Assembly (NCBI RefSeq): GCF_014208045.1
Contig: NZ_JACHML010000001.1
Span: 3,162,001-3,226,000, forward strand
DNA from: Microbacterium thalassium
Lineage (GTDB): Bacteria; Actinomycetota; Actinomycetes; Actinomycetales; Microbacteriaceae
DNA length: 64,000 nucleotides
Direction of reading: 5' to 3'
The position numbers and the translations under genes are program-made. How positions within the stretch are numbered: position 1 is the stretch's first letter; each line of letters begins with the position of its first letter. Positions 1-8,765 of the stretch are shown piece after piece. Below the pieces are notes generated by a model, which worked only from the letters and a program-made list of their open reading frames with translations, was not told the origin of the DNA and did no database searches.

Positions 1-146
1 TCTCGGTCGTGTCGGCCCTGGTCGCGCTGTACCCGGCCGGCACGATCCTGCTCGCCGCGCTCCTGCTGCGCGAGCGCGTCGCCGCCGTGCAGTGGATCGG
101 GCTCGCCCTCGCGCTGGCGGCCGGGGGGATGCTGGCGCTGGCGTGA
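1..146 (+). CDS. EamA/DMT-family transporter, C-terminal end (partial)
   Basis: Only the last 48 codons are in the window, read from base 3 to a TGA at 144-146. The translation is very hydrophobic (runs such as ALYPAGTILLAALLL and GLALALAAGGMLALA) and carries an RERV segment between two helices. That is the usual look of the last two transmembrane helices of a 10-TM EamA (drug/metabolite) exporter. No substrate can be inferred. The next gene converges on it with no intervening base. Confidence 0.65.
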   Translation, partial: SVVSALVALYPAGTILLAALLLRERVAAVQWIGLALALAAGGMLALA

Positions 147-554
147 TCAGCCGCGGGCGACCAGCAGCACGATCGACAGGATCACCGAGACCGCGCCGAG
201 GCCGATGAAGCCGGCCGCCAGGTAGGCGACGCCGCGCACCACGCGGCTGTGCCGGGTCAGACGCAGCCGGTGCCGTGCACCGCTGCGGACGAAGACGTCG
301 GCGGCGTCCTGCCCGGCGAGGGCGTGCTCCTGCTCGTGCGTGAGGTGGGCGACGCCCACCGCGCCGCGATCGGTGAACCACCGCGCGACGCGTCCGCCGC
401 CGTCAGCGTCGTCCGCGTCCTCGATCATGACGCGCATCGGCAGCCAGGTGCCGTCGGCGACGTACAGCACGAGCGCGATGCCGGCCAGCAGGGCGCCGAC
501 GCCGAAGCCGACCCACGAGAAGATCTCGACGATGACGTCCAGGCGCGGATCCAT
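147..554 (-). CDS. Small two-helix membrane protein, unknown function
   Basis: A 135-residue protein with hydrophobic helices at about residues 7-30 and 108-132. A charged loop of about 75 residues between them includes an Asp-rich stretch (EDADDADGG). The ATG at 554 was chosen because a GGAAGG ribosome site lies just upstream. The longer reading from 623 would run into the tRNA-Thr gene and lacks such a site. I do not recognise the family. It is probably a housekeeping inner-membrane protein of actinobacteria. Confidence 0.6.
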   Translation of the reverse strand: MDPRLDVIVEIFSWVGFGVGALLAGIALVLYVADGTWLPMRVMIEDADDADGGGRVARWFTDRGAVGVAHLTHEQEHALAGQDAADVFVRSGARHRLRLTRHSRVVRGVAYLAAGFIGLGAVSVILSIVLLVARG

Positions 555-617
555 CGGGCCTTCCCACACTCGAGCGGATATGGAAAACGGCCGCCGGAGG
601 CGACCGTTTCCGAGGGG

Positions 618-690
618 AGCCACCTAAGGGAATCGAACCCTTGACCTATTCATTACGAGTGAATCGCTCTGCCGACTGAGCTAAGGTGGC
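618..690 (-). tRNA. tRNA-Thr (CGT anticodon)
   Basis: The reverse complement folds as a cloverleaf: 7-bp acceptor stem GCCACCT/AGGTGGC, D arm TTAGCTCAGTCGGCAGAGC, anticodon stem ATTCA/TGAAT around loop CTCGTAA (anticodon CGT), and T arm with GGTTCGATTCC. CCA is not encoded. It reads ACG threonine codons, which are common in this GC-rich genome. Confidence 0.95.
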
Positions 691-720
691 GGGCGTCGCT
701 TGCGCGAGGCACGATCAATG

Positions 721-726
721 ATCTTA
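721..726 (-). promoter_or_regulatory. -10 box for tRNA-Thr
   Basis: On the minus strand TAAGAT lies about 30 nt upstream of the mature tRNA 5' end. It is a plausible -10 element with a short leader that is processed away. No clear -35 was identified. Confidence 0.4.
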
Positions 727-773
727 CCCTGTCGCGACGGGTCTCGCGAACCGAGGCCGCGAAGGGTGCCCCG

Positions 774-2330
774 TCACTCGCAGGTGAGGCCGTCGTCGGG
801 CACGACGCCGTCGAGGAAGTAGGCCTCGACGGCGCCGTCCACGCACGAGTTGCCCTTGTTGAACCCGGTGTGGCCCTCGCCCACGCGGGTGATCAGCACG
901 CCGGACGCGAGCTGGTCGGCCAGCGCCACCGACCACGCGTACGGAGTCGCGGGGTCGCCGGTCGTGCCGATGACGACGATCGGATCCGCTCCGCGTGCGG
1001 TGAGCGGCTCGCGGACGCCCGTGGCGGGCGCCGGCCACGTGTCGCACAGGTCGGGACCGCCCCAGTACGGCGCGATGGTGGGCGCCTCGGCGGCGACGCG
1101 CGCCTCGGCCGCCGCCATCTCTTCGTCGGTGTCGGGCGGGTAGTCGACGCAGTTGTAGGCGAAGAACGCCTCGGTCGAGTTGTCGAGATACACCCCGCCC
1201 TCACGGTTGTAGTAGAAGTCGGCGAGGGTGAAGGCCAGCGACGGGTCGCCCTGAAGCACGTCCGCGAGGGCCTGCGACAGGAACGGCCAGCTGTCCTGCG
1301 AGTACAGCGCGGCGATGATGCCGGTCAGCAGCGAGTCCGCTCCCAGCATCCGCCCGTCGGCCGACGGGATCGGATCGCGCTCGACGCTCGCCAGCAGCGC
1401 GCCGAGATCGGCCATCGCGTCGTCGACGGTGCCGCGGAACGGGCATTCGCTGCCGGCGAGGAGGCAGTCGGCCATGAAGGCGCGCAGCGCCTGCTCGAAC
1501 CCGACCATCTGGGTCGCCCCGACCTCGGCGGACCGCACCGAGGGGTCGAGCGCGCCGTCCAGGACCAGGCGCCCGACGCGCTCCGGGTACAGCTCGGCGT
1601 AGGTGGCGCCCAGATACGTTCCGTACGAGTAGCCCAGGAAGTTCAGCTTGTCGTCACCGAGGACGGCGCGCAGCAGATCCATGTCGCGCGCCGCCTGCAC
1701 CGTCGAGATGTACGGCAGGATGCCGCCGCTGTTGGCCTCGCAGGCCTCCGCGAGCGCGGCGTTGCGGTCTTCGAGCTCGGCCGTCCACGCGTCGGTGTCG
1801 CGCGCGGCGTCGGGGATGTCGAAGAGGTACGCGTCCATGTCGGCCGCGTCGAAGCAGCGCACGGCGGTCGACGAGCCCACGCCGCGCGGGTCGAATCCGA
1901 TGATGTCGTAGCTCGCGCGCAGTTCGGGCGTGACGACGTAGGTCAGCGAATTGCGCACGTAGTCCACGCCGCTCGCGCCGGGGCCGCCGGGGTTGGTCAG
2001 CAGCGACCCGAGGGGCTCGCCGTCCTCGGCGCGGCTGCGCACGACCGCGAGGTCGATCTCGCCGGCGGAGGCGTCGTCCCAGTCGAGCGGCGCCGTCACC
2101 GTGGTGCACTCCATGCCGGCGCCACAGTCGCTCCACGACAGCGTCTGCGTGTAGAACGGCAGCAGGTCGGCGGCGACGCCGGAGGCGTCGGGGGTCGCAC
2201 TCGCGGTCGACCGCGGCGTCTCCTCGGGGATCAGCGCATACAGGCATCCGCTCAGCGAGAGGGATGCCGCGACCAGACCGGCGACGACGGCGAGCGCGCG
2301 GCGAGCGCGGCGGGAAGAGGCGGCGTTCAC
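774..2330 (-). CDS. Lipoprotein alpha/beta-hydrolase, TAP-like peptidase family
   Basis: A 518-residue exported serine hydrolase of the tripeptidyl-aminopeptidase type (S33-like). An N-terminal signal ends in the lipobox LSGC (Cys29), so it should be lipid-anchored outside the membrane. The oxyanion motif GGPGASG is at about 115-121, the nucleophile is Ser235 in GYSYG, and the probable catalytic His487 is in GEGHTGF. Such enzymes release short N-terminal peptides or act on esters, and the substrate cannot be told from sequence. The GTG start at 2330 has a GGAAGGA site and overlaps the holB stop as GTGA, so translation is probably coupled. The longer upstream reading is arginine-rich holB shadow. 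Confidence 0.9.
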   Translation of the reverse strand: MNAASSRRARRALAVVAGLVAASLSLSGCLYALIPEETPRSTASATPDASGVAADLLPFYTQTLSWSDCGAGMECTTVTAPLDWDDASAGEIDLAVVRSRAEDGEPLGSLLTNPGGPGASGVDYVRNSLTYVVTPELRASYDIIGFDPRGVGSSTAVRCFDAADMDAYLFDIPDAARDTDAWTAELEDRNAALAEACEANSGGILPYISTVQAARDMDLLRAVLGDDKLNFLGYSYGTYLGATYAELYPERVGRLVLDGALDPSVRSAEVGATQMVGFEQALRAFMADCLLAGSECPFRGTVDDAMADLGALLASVERDPIPSADGRMLGADSLLTGIIAALYSQDSWPFLSQALADVLQGDPSLAFTLADFYYNREGGVYLDNSTEAFFAYNCVDYPPDTDEEMAAAEARVAAEAPTIAPYWGGPDLCDTWPAPATGVREPLTARGADPIVVIGTTGDPATPYAWSVALADQLASGVLITRVGEGHTGFNKGNSCVDGAVEAYFLDGVVPDDGLTCE

Positions 2331-3505
2331 GGGGTCCTTCCGCTCGCGACGGTGACGAGCATGCTCTCGAGGGCGAGGGTGGGGGCGACGTTCTGTTCGA
2401 GGTTGCGACGGGTCTCGGCGATGCGGTCGACGACGACGAGGGTGCGGTCGGGCGACCACGCCTCGGCGACCTGGCGCAGGTGCGGCTCGAGTTCGCGGTT
2501 GATGAGCGCCTCATCGCGCCCGAACTGCAGCATGAGCACGTCGCGGTACATCGACTGCAGGTCGGTGAGGACGCGGTCGATGCCGTCGCGGAGGCTGCGG
2601 GTGGCGCGTCGCTTCTGCTCGTCCTCGAGCGCGGTCAGCTGCGAGCGGACGGCGGGCGGCAGAGCCGCCCCTTCGGCGACGCCGAGGGTGCGCCGCAGCT
2701 GCGCCCGCTCGGCCTCGTCGCGCTCGACGGTGAGGGCCTTGGCGTCGTCGGTCGCGGCCTGCACGATGTGACCGGCGGTCTCGACGGCATCGGTGACGCT
2801 GCGCACCTGCAGCACCGCACGCAGGGTCTGGTCGCGGCGCGTGCGCGGGTCGGCGTCCGTCGCGAGGCGCTGGGCCATTCCGATGTGGCGCTGGGCCAGA
2901 CGCGCGGACTGCTCGGCGACGTCGGGGGCCGCGCCGGTGCGCTCCACGATCAGGCGCGCGACGTCGGCGACCTCGGGCTCGTTCAGGCGCAGCGTGCGCA
3001 CGCGCGAGCGGATCGTGGGGAGCAGATCGGCCTCGCTCGGAGCGCAGAGCACCCAGACGGTGTGCTCGGGCGGCTCCTCGAGGGCCTTGAGGAGCACGTT
3101 CGACGTGCGCTCGGCCATGCGGTCGGCGTCCTCGACCACGATCACGCGGTGGCGGCCGATCGACGGCGCGAAGTAGGCGCGCTCGACGAGGCGCCGCGCC
3201 TCGTCGATGCGGATGATGACCTGCTCGGTGCGCAGCGACGTCAGATCGGGGTGCGTGCGGGCGAGCACCTGCCGCATCGCCGCCTCGTCGCCCGGATCGG
3301 CGATCAGCGCCGCGGCGAACGCGTAGGCGAGGTTCGAGCGCCCTGATCCCGGAGGACCGGTGATCAGCCACGCGTGGGTCATGTTCGCGGGATGGGCGGC
3401 CGCGCTCTGCAGTGTGTGCACCGCGGCGTCCTGCCCCCATACGTCGGACCAGGGAAGGTCGCGCAGGGCCGGATCCGCCACGGACGCGTCGGCCTCGGAA
3501 CCCAT
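2327..3505 (-). CDS. holB: DNA polymerase III, delta' subunit
   Basis: A 392-residue AAA+ clamp-loader subunit. It opens with WSDVWGQDAAVHTLQ, then a degenerate P-loop GPPGSGRS (50-57) with Arg in place of the catalytic Lys, typical of non-hydrolysing delta'. The SRC-like box appears as RSRVRTLRL. It works with DnaX (31499-33733) to load the beta clamp. The ATG at 3505 was chosen over the ATG at 3535 because TAGGCT lies 7 nt upstream, the leaderless spacing seen across the window. The gene follows tmk directly, the usual actinobacterial topA-tmk-holB order. Confidence 0.93.
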   Translation of the reverse strand: MGSEADASVADPALRDLPWSDVWGQDAAVHTLQSAAAHPANMTHAWLITGPPGSGRSNLAYAFAAALIADPGDEAAMRQVLARTHPDLTSLRTEQVIIRIDEARRLVERAYFAPSIGRHRVIVVEDADRMAERTSNVLLKALEEPPEHTVWVLCAPSEADLLPTIRSRVRTLRLNEPEVADVARLIVERTGAAPDVAEQSARLAQRHIGMAQRLATDADPRTRRDQTLRAVLQVRSVTDAVETAGHIVQAATDDAKALTVERDEAERAQLRRTLGVAEGAALPPAVRSQLTALEDEQKRRATRSLRDGIDRVLTDLQSMYRDVLMLQFGRDEALINRELEPHLRQVAEAWSPDRTLVVVDRIAETRRNLEQNVAPTLALESMLVTVASGRTP

Positions 3506-3512
3506 GGGGCCC

Positions 3513-3518
3513 AGCCTA
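3513..3518 (-). promoter_or_regulatory. -10 box for leaderless holB
   Basis: TAGGCT on the minus strand, 7 nt before the ATG at 3505. It would start the mRNA at or next to the A of ATG. It overlaps the end of tmk, so holB could have its own promoter inside the operon. Confidence 0.45.
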
Positions 3519-4187
3519 ACCGGCGCGGCCGACACCGCCGGACGCCTCCGCGAGCGCCGTCACCCGCTCGCGCACCGCCGCGGCGAGCGCCTCGGGCGCC
3601 TGGGCGGCGTCGAGCACCAGGAACCGGTCGGGCTCGTTCGCCGCGAGTTCGAGGAACTCCGCTCGGACGCGCGCGTGGAACGCGTCCTTCTCGGCCTCGA
3701 GCCGGTCGAAGGGCTTGTCGTCGGCGTCGAGCCGGGCGCGGGCCGCGTCGGGGGCGAGGTCGAGCAGGACGGTCAGGTCGGGCAGCAGACCCTCGGTCGC
3801 CCACAGCGACAGGTCGCGGACCTCGTCGCGCCCGAGGACGCGTCCGGCGCCCTGGTACGCGACGGAGGAGTCGAGGTAGCGGTCCTGGATCACCACGTCG
3901 CCGCGGTCGAGGGCCGGGCGCACGACCGTCGCGATGTGGTGCGCGCGGTCGGCCGCGTAGAGCAGCGCCTCCGCGCGCGGGGCGACGTCGCCGCGGTGGT
4001 GCAGCACGATGTCGCGGATGAGCACGCCCACCTCGGTGCCGCCGGGCTCGCGGGTGCGCACGACGGTGCGTCCCTGCTCGGCGAGCCACGCGTCCAGCAG
4101 CGCGGCCTGGGTGGTCTTGCCCGCTCCGTCGCCGCCCTCGAACGTGACGAAGAGCCCGGCATGCGGATGCCGGCGCGCGGTCGTCAC
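3516..4187 (-). CDS. tmk: Thymidylate kinase
   Basis: A 223-residue dTMP kinase that makes dTDP for DNA synthesis. The P-loop is EGGDGAGKTT (17-26), followed by the TREPGG substrate motif, the QDRYLDSSVAYQG active-site segment and a lid region rich in Asp/Arg. The GTG at 4187 overlaps the topA stop as GTGA, so it is probably translated by coupling to topA. The very long open frame that continues upstream of it is an antisense-like reading through topA and was discarded. Confidence 0.95.
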   Translation of the reverse strand: MTTARRHPHAGLFVTFEGGDGAGKTTQAALLDAWLAEQGRTVVRTREPGGTEVGVLIRDIVLHHRGDVAPRAEALLYAADRAHHIATVVRPALDRGDVVIQDRYLDSSVAYQGAGRVLGRDEVRDLSLWATEGLLPDLTVLLDLAPDAARARLDADDKPFDRLEAEKDAFHARVRAEFLELAANEPDRFLVLDAAQAPEALAAAVRERVTALAEASGGVGRAG

Positions 4188-6883
4188 TTCTTCGCCGTGG
4201 TCTTGCGCGTCGTGGTCTTGCGCGTCGTGCGCTTGGGGGCGGGGCCCTTGGCGCGCTTGTCGGCGAGCAGCTGCACGGCCCGCTCGAACGTGACCTCCAT
4301 GGCGTCCTCGCCGCGCGGCACCGTGGCGTTGGTCTCGCCGTCGGTCACGTACGGGCCGAAGCGGCCGTCGCGCAGCTTGATGGGCTTGCCGCTGGTGGGG
4401 TCGGCCTCGAACTCCTTCAGCGCGCTCGACGCGCGACGCGCGCCGTACTTCGGCTGCGCGTAGATCGCGAGCGCCTGCTCGAGGGTGATGTCGAAGATCT
4501 GCTGCTCGCCGTCGAGCGAGCGCGACTCGGTCCCCTTCTTCAGGTACGGACCGTAGCGGCCGTTCTGCGCCGTGATGGCCTCGCCCGACTCGGGGTCGGC
4601 GCCGACGATGCGCGGCAGGTCCAGCAGCTTGAGGGCGGTCTCGAGGTCGACGGTGTCGACCGACATCGACTTGAACAGCGACGCCGTGCGGGGCTTGGGC
4701 GCGGCGTCCTTCTTGGCGCCGCGCTTCTTCGGCGCCGGCTTCTCGGCCTCGGCGACCTCGCCGGTGGCCGCGTCGACGGCGTCCGGGTCCACCGGGTCGG
4801 TCTCCTGCACGTAGGGCCCGAACCGGCCGTCCTTGACGACGATGATCTTGCCGTTGGCCGGGTTCTCGCCCAGCACGCGGTCGCCGGCGACGGGCGCGTC
4901 GATGAGCTCCTGGGCCTTGGCCACGGTCAGCTCGTCGGGCGCGAGGTCCTCGGGGATGTTGACGCGGCGCGGGTCGCCCTCGGGATTCTCGGCGTTGGGG
5001 ACCTCGAGGTACGGGCCGTACTTGCCGAAGCGGAGCGTGGCGATGTCGCCGATGCGCGTTGCGTTGATCTCGCGCGCGTCGATCTCGCCGAGGTTGTCGA
5101 CGATGTTGCGCAGGCCCACGTGGGCGTCCGAGCCGAAGTAGAAATCCTTCAGCCACTCCACGCGCTTCTGCTCGCCGCGGGCGATCGCGTCGAGGTCGTC
5201 CTCGAGCGCCGCCGTGAAGTCGTAGTCGACGAGGTCGGAGAAGTGCTGCTCGAGCAGCCGGATGACGCTGAACGCGAGCCAGCTGGGGATGAGCGCCTGA
5301 CCGCGCTTGGTGACGTACCCGCGGTTGATGATCACGTCGATGATGCTCGCGAACGTCGACGGGCGGCCGATGCCCTTCTCCTCGAGCGCCTTCACGAGGC
5401 TCGCCTCGGTGTAGCGGGGCTTCGGCGAGGTCGAGTGGCCCTTGGGCTCGATGTCCTTCAGGCGCAGCGTGTCGCCGACCTCGAGAGCGGGGAGCTGCTG
5501 GTCGTCCGACTTGTCGGCATCCGATCGCTTCTCGTCGCTGCCCTCTTCATAAGCCTCGAGGAAGCCCTTGAAGGTGTAGACGGTGCCGGATGCTGTGAAC
5601 TCGGCGTGGCGGCCGTCGGCGTCGACGGCGAGGGTGACCGTCGTCGTCTCGTACTTGGCGTCGGACATCTGGCTGGCCATCGTGCGCTTCCAGATGAGGT
5701 CGTACAGGCGCTGCTCGTCGCGGTCGAGGTCGCCCGAGACCTCGGAGGGCTTGCGGAACACGTCGCCCGACGGGCGGATGGCCTCGTGGGCCTCCTGCGC
5801 GTTCTTGGACTTGCTGCGGTAGCTGCGCGGGTTGGGCGGCACGGACTTGTCGCCGTACATCTCGACGGCCTGCGCCCGGGCCGCCTGCACCGCCTGGGCG
5901 CTGAGGGCGACCGAGTCGGTGCGCATGTAGGTGATGTACCCCTTCTCGTAGAGGCGCTGCGCGACGCCCATGGCGTGCTTGGCGCTCATCGAGAGCTTGC
6001 GCCCGGCCTCCTGCTGGAGGGTCGAGGTTGTGAAGGGCGCGCGGGGGCTGCGCGTGCCGGGCTTGGACTCCAGCGCGGTGACGGATGCCTCGCCTACGGC
6101 TTCGATGGCGGCGGCGAGCGACTGGACGGCCTCTTCGTCGAGGACGACGACGGCCTTCTTCAGCTGGCCGCGGTCGTCGAAGTCGGTGCCGCGGGCCAGC
6201 GCCGCGCCGTCCAGGCGCGCGAGGCGCGCTCCGAACGCGTCGGAGCCGCGGGCCGCGGTCGTCTCGATGTCCCAGTACGACGCCGACACGAAGGCCATGC
6301 GCTCGCGCTCGCGGTCGACCACGAGGCGGGTCGCGGCGGACTGCACGCGTCCGGCGGACGTGCCCTGCTGCACCTTGAACCACAGGACGGGGCTGACGTC
6401 CCAGCCGTAGAGGCGGTCGAGGATGCGGCGCGTCTCCTGCGCGTCGACGAGCGCCAGGTCGAGTTCGCGGGTGTTCTCCGCGGCGGCGCGGATGGCGTCC
6501 TTGGTGATCTCGTGGAACACCATGCGCTTGACGGGGACCTTCGGCTTGAGGGTCTCGAGAAGGTGCCACGCGATGGCCTCGCCCTCGCGGTCCTCATCAG
6601 TGGCGAGGAGGAGTTCGTCGGCTCCCTTGAGCGCGCGCTTGAGCTCGGCGACGGTCTTCTTGCCGCGCTCGCTGGGCACGTAGTAGGGATCGAACCCGTT
6701 GTCGATGTCGATCGAGTACTTGCCGTAGGCCTGCTTCTTCTCGGCCGGGATGTCCTTCTTGTCCGCCAGATCGCGGATGTGCCCGACCGAGCTGAGCACC
6801 TCGTAGTCATCGCCGAGGTAGCCCTGGATCGACTTCATCTTCGTCGGGGACTCGACGATGACGAGCTTCTTGCCTTCTGCCAA
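4184..6883 (-). CDS. topA: DNA topoisomerase I (type IA)
   Basis: An 899-residue enzyme that relaxes negative supercoils. The Toprim domain starts at residue 7 (VIVESPTKMKSI, Glu11), the DxDREGE motif is in ATDEDREGEAIAWH, and the catalytic Tyr319 is in YITYMRTDS. The C-terminal third carries four topo_C_assoc-like repeats recognisable as GRFGPYV, GRYGPYL or GKYGPYL, then a Lys/Arg/Thr tail (TTRKTT). No cysteine is left after the chosen start, so the zinc fingers of enterobacterial TopA are absent, as is usual in actinobacteria. The TTG start at 6883 has a GAAAGGA site. The ATG starts further up lack one and add a Met/Cys-rich extension. Confidence 0.95.
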   Translation of the reverse strand: MAEGKKLVIVESPTKMKSIQGYLGDDYEVLSSVGHIRDLADKKDIPAEKKQAYGKYSIDIDNGFDPYYVPSERGKKTVAELKRALKGADELLLATDEDREGEAIAWHLLETLKPKVPVKRMVFHEITKDAIRAAAENTRELDLALVDAQETRRILDRLYGWDVSPVLWFKVQQGTSAGRVQSAATRLVVDRERERMAFVSASYWDIETTAARGSDAFGARLARLDGAALARGTDFDDRGQLKKAVVVLDEEAVQSLAAAIEAVGEASVTALESKPGTRSPRAPFTTSTLQQEAGRKLSMSAKHAMGVAQRLYEKGYITYMRTDSVALSAQAVQAARAQAVEMYGDKSVPPNPRSYRSKSKNAQEAHEAIRPSGDVFRKPSEVSGDLDRDEQRLYDLIWKRTMASQMSDAKYETTTVTLAVDADGRHAEFTASGTVYTFKGFLEAYEEGSDEKRSDADKSDDQQLPALEVGDTLRLKDIEPKGHSTSPKPRYTEASLVKALEEKGIGRPSTFASIIDVIINRGYVTKRGQALIPSWLAFSVIRLLEQHFSDLVDYDFTAALEDDLDAIARGEQKRVEWLKDFYFGSDAHVGLRNIVDNLGEIDAREINATRIGDIATLRFGKYGPYLEVPNAENPEGDPRRVNIPEDLAPDELTVAKAQELIDAPVAGDRVLGENPANGKIIVVKDGRFGPYVQETDPVDPDAVDAATGEVAEAEKPAPKKRGAKKDAAPKPRTASLFKSMSVDTVDLETALKLLDLPRIVGADPESGEAITAQNGRYGPYLKKGTESRSLDGEQQIFDITLEQALAIYAQPKYGARRASSALKEFEADPTSGKPIKLRDGRFGPYVTDGETNATVPRGEDAMEVTFERAVQLLADKRAKGPAPKRTTRKTTTRKTTAKK

Positions 6884-6898
6884 GGGTGGCGTCCTTTC

Positions 6899-6927
6899 TT
6901 CGATGCACACCATACACACCATGTCAA
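6899..6927 (-). promoter_or_regulatory. Candidate topA promoter with tandem 8-bp repeat
   Basis: Upstream of topA the minus strand has TTGACA (6927-6922), a consensus -35. Two direct copies of ATGGTGTG follow, separated by one base (plus-strand CACACCAT at 6906-6913 and 6915-6922). The matching -10 at about 6904-6899 is weak (ATCGAA). The tandem repeat could bind a regulator of supercoiling control. This is a candidate only. Confidence 0.3.
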
Positions 6928-7034
6928 GAACCCGTGCTGTGAGGATGCCGAAGGTGACGGCCCCCGCCTCCGCGACCGGCACCGCGCTCGGCGACCCGGA
7001 TCGGGCCGCCTCGACACCGTCGATCGATCCGCCC

Positions 7035-7040
7035 TACCCT
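7035..7040 (+). promoter_or_regulatory. -10 box for leaderless maltokinase-like gene
   Basis: TACCCT is followed by seven bases (CACACAC) and then the ATG at 7048. No Shine-Dalgarno sequence is present, so a leaderless start is likely. Confidence 0.45.
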
Positions 7041-7047
7041 CACACAC

Positions 7048-8406
7048 ATGGACAGCATGCTGGCGTTCCTCGCGCCGTGGATGTCGCGTCAGCGGTGGTA
7101 CGGCGGGAAGGGACGCGAACCGAGCCTGCGGTTGGAGGCGACGTGGGAGCTCGCCTCGCCCGCACCCGCCGAGGCGCGTGTGCTGGTGCACCTGGTCGCC
7201 GACGAGGCGACGCTCCCGGCGGTGACCTACCAGATCCCGGTCGTCGAGCGCGAGACCGCGGCCGTCGACATCGACTCCGAGCATGTGATCGGCAGCCCCG
7301 TCCCCGGCACCACGCTCATCGACGGGCCCTTCGACCCCGCGTTCACCGCCGCGCTCGAGGCGCTGATCACGCGCGGCGGCGGGGAGGCCGGCATCGAGGG
7401 CACTCCGATCGGCGAGGCGGTGCACGCCGAACCGCGAACGGCGAGCGTCCTCGCGGGCGAGCAGTCCAACACGTCCATCGTCTACCGCGGTGAGCGGGAC
7501 TCGATGATCTGCAAGGTGTACCGGCAGGTCCATGCGGGCCTCAGCCCGGACATCGAGCTGTCGGCGGCGCTGTCGGCGGCGGGGTCCATCTACGTGCCCC
7601 GGGCGATCGGCTTCGTCAGCGCGACCCGAGCCGATCCCCGCGACCCGGCCGGGACGTGGTCGGGGTCGCTCGCCTTCGGGCAGGAGTTCCTCGCGGACGT
7701 CGAGGACGCGTGGCGCGTGGCGCTGCGCGCCGCCGCCGAGGACCGGGACTTCACGGCGGAGGCGCGCTCGCTCGGCAATGCGACCGCCGACGTCCACCGC
7801 ACCCTCGCCGAACTCTTCCCCACGCGGCCGGCGGGCCCGGACGACCGAGCGGCCGTGTTCCGGGCATGGGAGCGGAGGCTGTCGATCGCCGTCGCCGAGG
7901 TGACGCCGATGGCCGACCTCGCAGACGCGGTCCACGACATCTACGATGCCGCCGGCCGCGGGCCGTGGCCGTCCCTCCAGCGCATCCACGGGGACCTGCA
8001 CCTCGGCCAGGTGCTCGAGGTCGCCGATCACGGCTGCGTGCTCCTGGACTTCGAGGGCGAGCCGATGCGTCCGATGCGCGAGCGCACGGAGCCCGACCTC
8101 GCTCTGCGGGATGTCGCCGGCGTGCTCCGCTCGCTCGACTACGTCGTGGGCTCGCTCCGCGTCGAGGATGGGCGCTCACCCGAGGGCATGCAGAGCTGGG
8201 CCCGGCACACGCGGCGCGCGTTCCTCGACGGCTACTCGGCCGCCTCGGGAGCGGACGTCGAGCAGGCCGGGCTGCTGCTGGTGGCGCTCGAGCTCGACAA
8301 GGCGGTCTACGAGTGCATCTACGAGGCGCGCAACAGACCCGAGTGGCTCGGCATCCCGTTCGGCGGCGTCGAACGGCTTCTCGCCCGGGCGGCCAGATTC
8401 GCGTGA
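7048..8406 (+). CDS. Maltokinase-like sugar kinase (aminoglycoside-phosphotransferase fold)
   Basis: A 452-residue kinase with an N-terminal cap domain opening with RQRWYGGKGREP. A probable ATP-binding Lys lies at about 156 (MICKVYR). The catalytic segment is IHGDLHLGQ (313-321, Asp316) and the metal-binding segment is LLDFEGEP (332-339). This pattern is shared by actinobacterial maltokinases (maltose to maltose-1-phosphate, for GlgE alpha-glucan synthesis) and the related glucosamine kinases. No glgE, treS or glgB is in view to decide between them. The gene stands alone, divergent from topA and convergent with the Tad cluster. Confidence 0.75.
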   Translation: MDSMLAFLAPWMSRQRWYGGKGREPSLRLEATWELASPAPAEARVLVHLVADEATLPAVTYQIPVVERETAAVDIDSEHVIGSPVPGTTLIDGPFDPAFTAALEALITRGGGEAGIEGTPIGEAVHAEPRTASVLAGEQSNTSIVYRGERDSMICKVYRQVHAGLSPDIELSAALSAAGSIYVPRAIGFVSATRADPRDPAGTWSGSLAFGQEFLADVEDAWRVALRAAAEDRDFTAEARSLGNATADVHRTLAELFPTRPAGPDDRAAVFRAWERRLSIAVAEVTPMADLADAVHDIYDAAGRGPWPSLQRIHGDLHLGQVLEVADHGCVLLDFEGEPMRPMRERTEPDLALRDVAGVLRSLDYVVGSLRVEDGRSPEGMQSWARHTRRAFLDGYSAASGADVEQAGLLLVALELDKAVYECIYEARNRPEWLGIPFGGVERLLARAARFA

Positions 8407-8447
8407 GGCGGTCTGCGGGGAGCGCGCGGCGGGCGGGCGGGGCGGAC

Positions 8448-8765
8448 TCAGGGCGGCGGCCCCGCGCGCGACGTCGCCGTCGCGTGCATCGGCCCGATTC
8501 CTCCGCGCACCGAGACCGTCGCGATGAGGGCCGAGAGGTCGCACTCGGCCACCTCGAATCCGAGCGCGCCGGCCACCTCCTGGGCGCGCTCGCACGGATA
8601 GCCCGGGATCGCGCCGGACGCGGCGTCGGCCGCAGCCAGCGCGGCGGCATCCGCGGCGGCGGCCGCCCGCTGTCCCTCGACGGCGCCGGCCGCGACCGCG
8701 CACAGCGCCACCGCGCACGTCGCCGACACCGCGGCGACGGCGACCGTCAGCCCTGAGCCGGCCAT
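8448..8765 (-). CDS. TadE/G-like secreted protein (Rv3654c-type)
   Basis: A 105-residue protein with one N-terminal hydrophobic helix (residues 5-30) followed by an Ala-rich segment ending in the typical AAAADAAALAAADAA stretch. It matches the last protein of actinobacterial Tad clusters (helicase/secretion neighbourhood TadE-like family). Two Cys in the exported part (PCERA, ECDLS) could form a disulphide. The ATG at 8765 lies within the end of the upstream TadE gene and has a GAGGGGG site. It is probably a minor pilin or assembly component. Confidence 0.75.
   Translation of the reverse strand: MAGSGLTVAVAAVSATCAVALCAVAAGAVEGQRAAAAADAAALAAADAASGAIPGYPCERAQEVAGALGFEVAECDLSALIATVSVRGGIGPMHATATSRAGPPP

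Noticed and set aside
555..623. A 23-residue N-terminal extension of the small membrane protein at 147-554
   Set aside because: It overlaps the tRNA-Thr gene and lacks a ribosome site, whereas the ATG at 554 has GGAAGG upstream.
2327..3505. Arg instead of Lys in the holB P-loop as a sign of inactivation
   Set aside because: Delta' subunits normally carry a degenerate P-loop and do not hydrolyse ATP, so this is expected.
4184..6883. Absence of zinc-finger Cys in topoisomerase I as a truncation
   Set aside because: Actinobacterial TopA normally ends in topo_C_assoc-like repeats and a basic tail without zinc fingers. The length of 899 is normal.
5120..7225. A 701-codon plus-strand open frame opposite topA
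   Set aside because: It is antisense to topA, whose Toprim, active-site Tyr319 and repeat motifs are all present on the minus strand. No motif is seen in the shadow.
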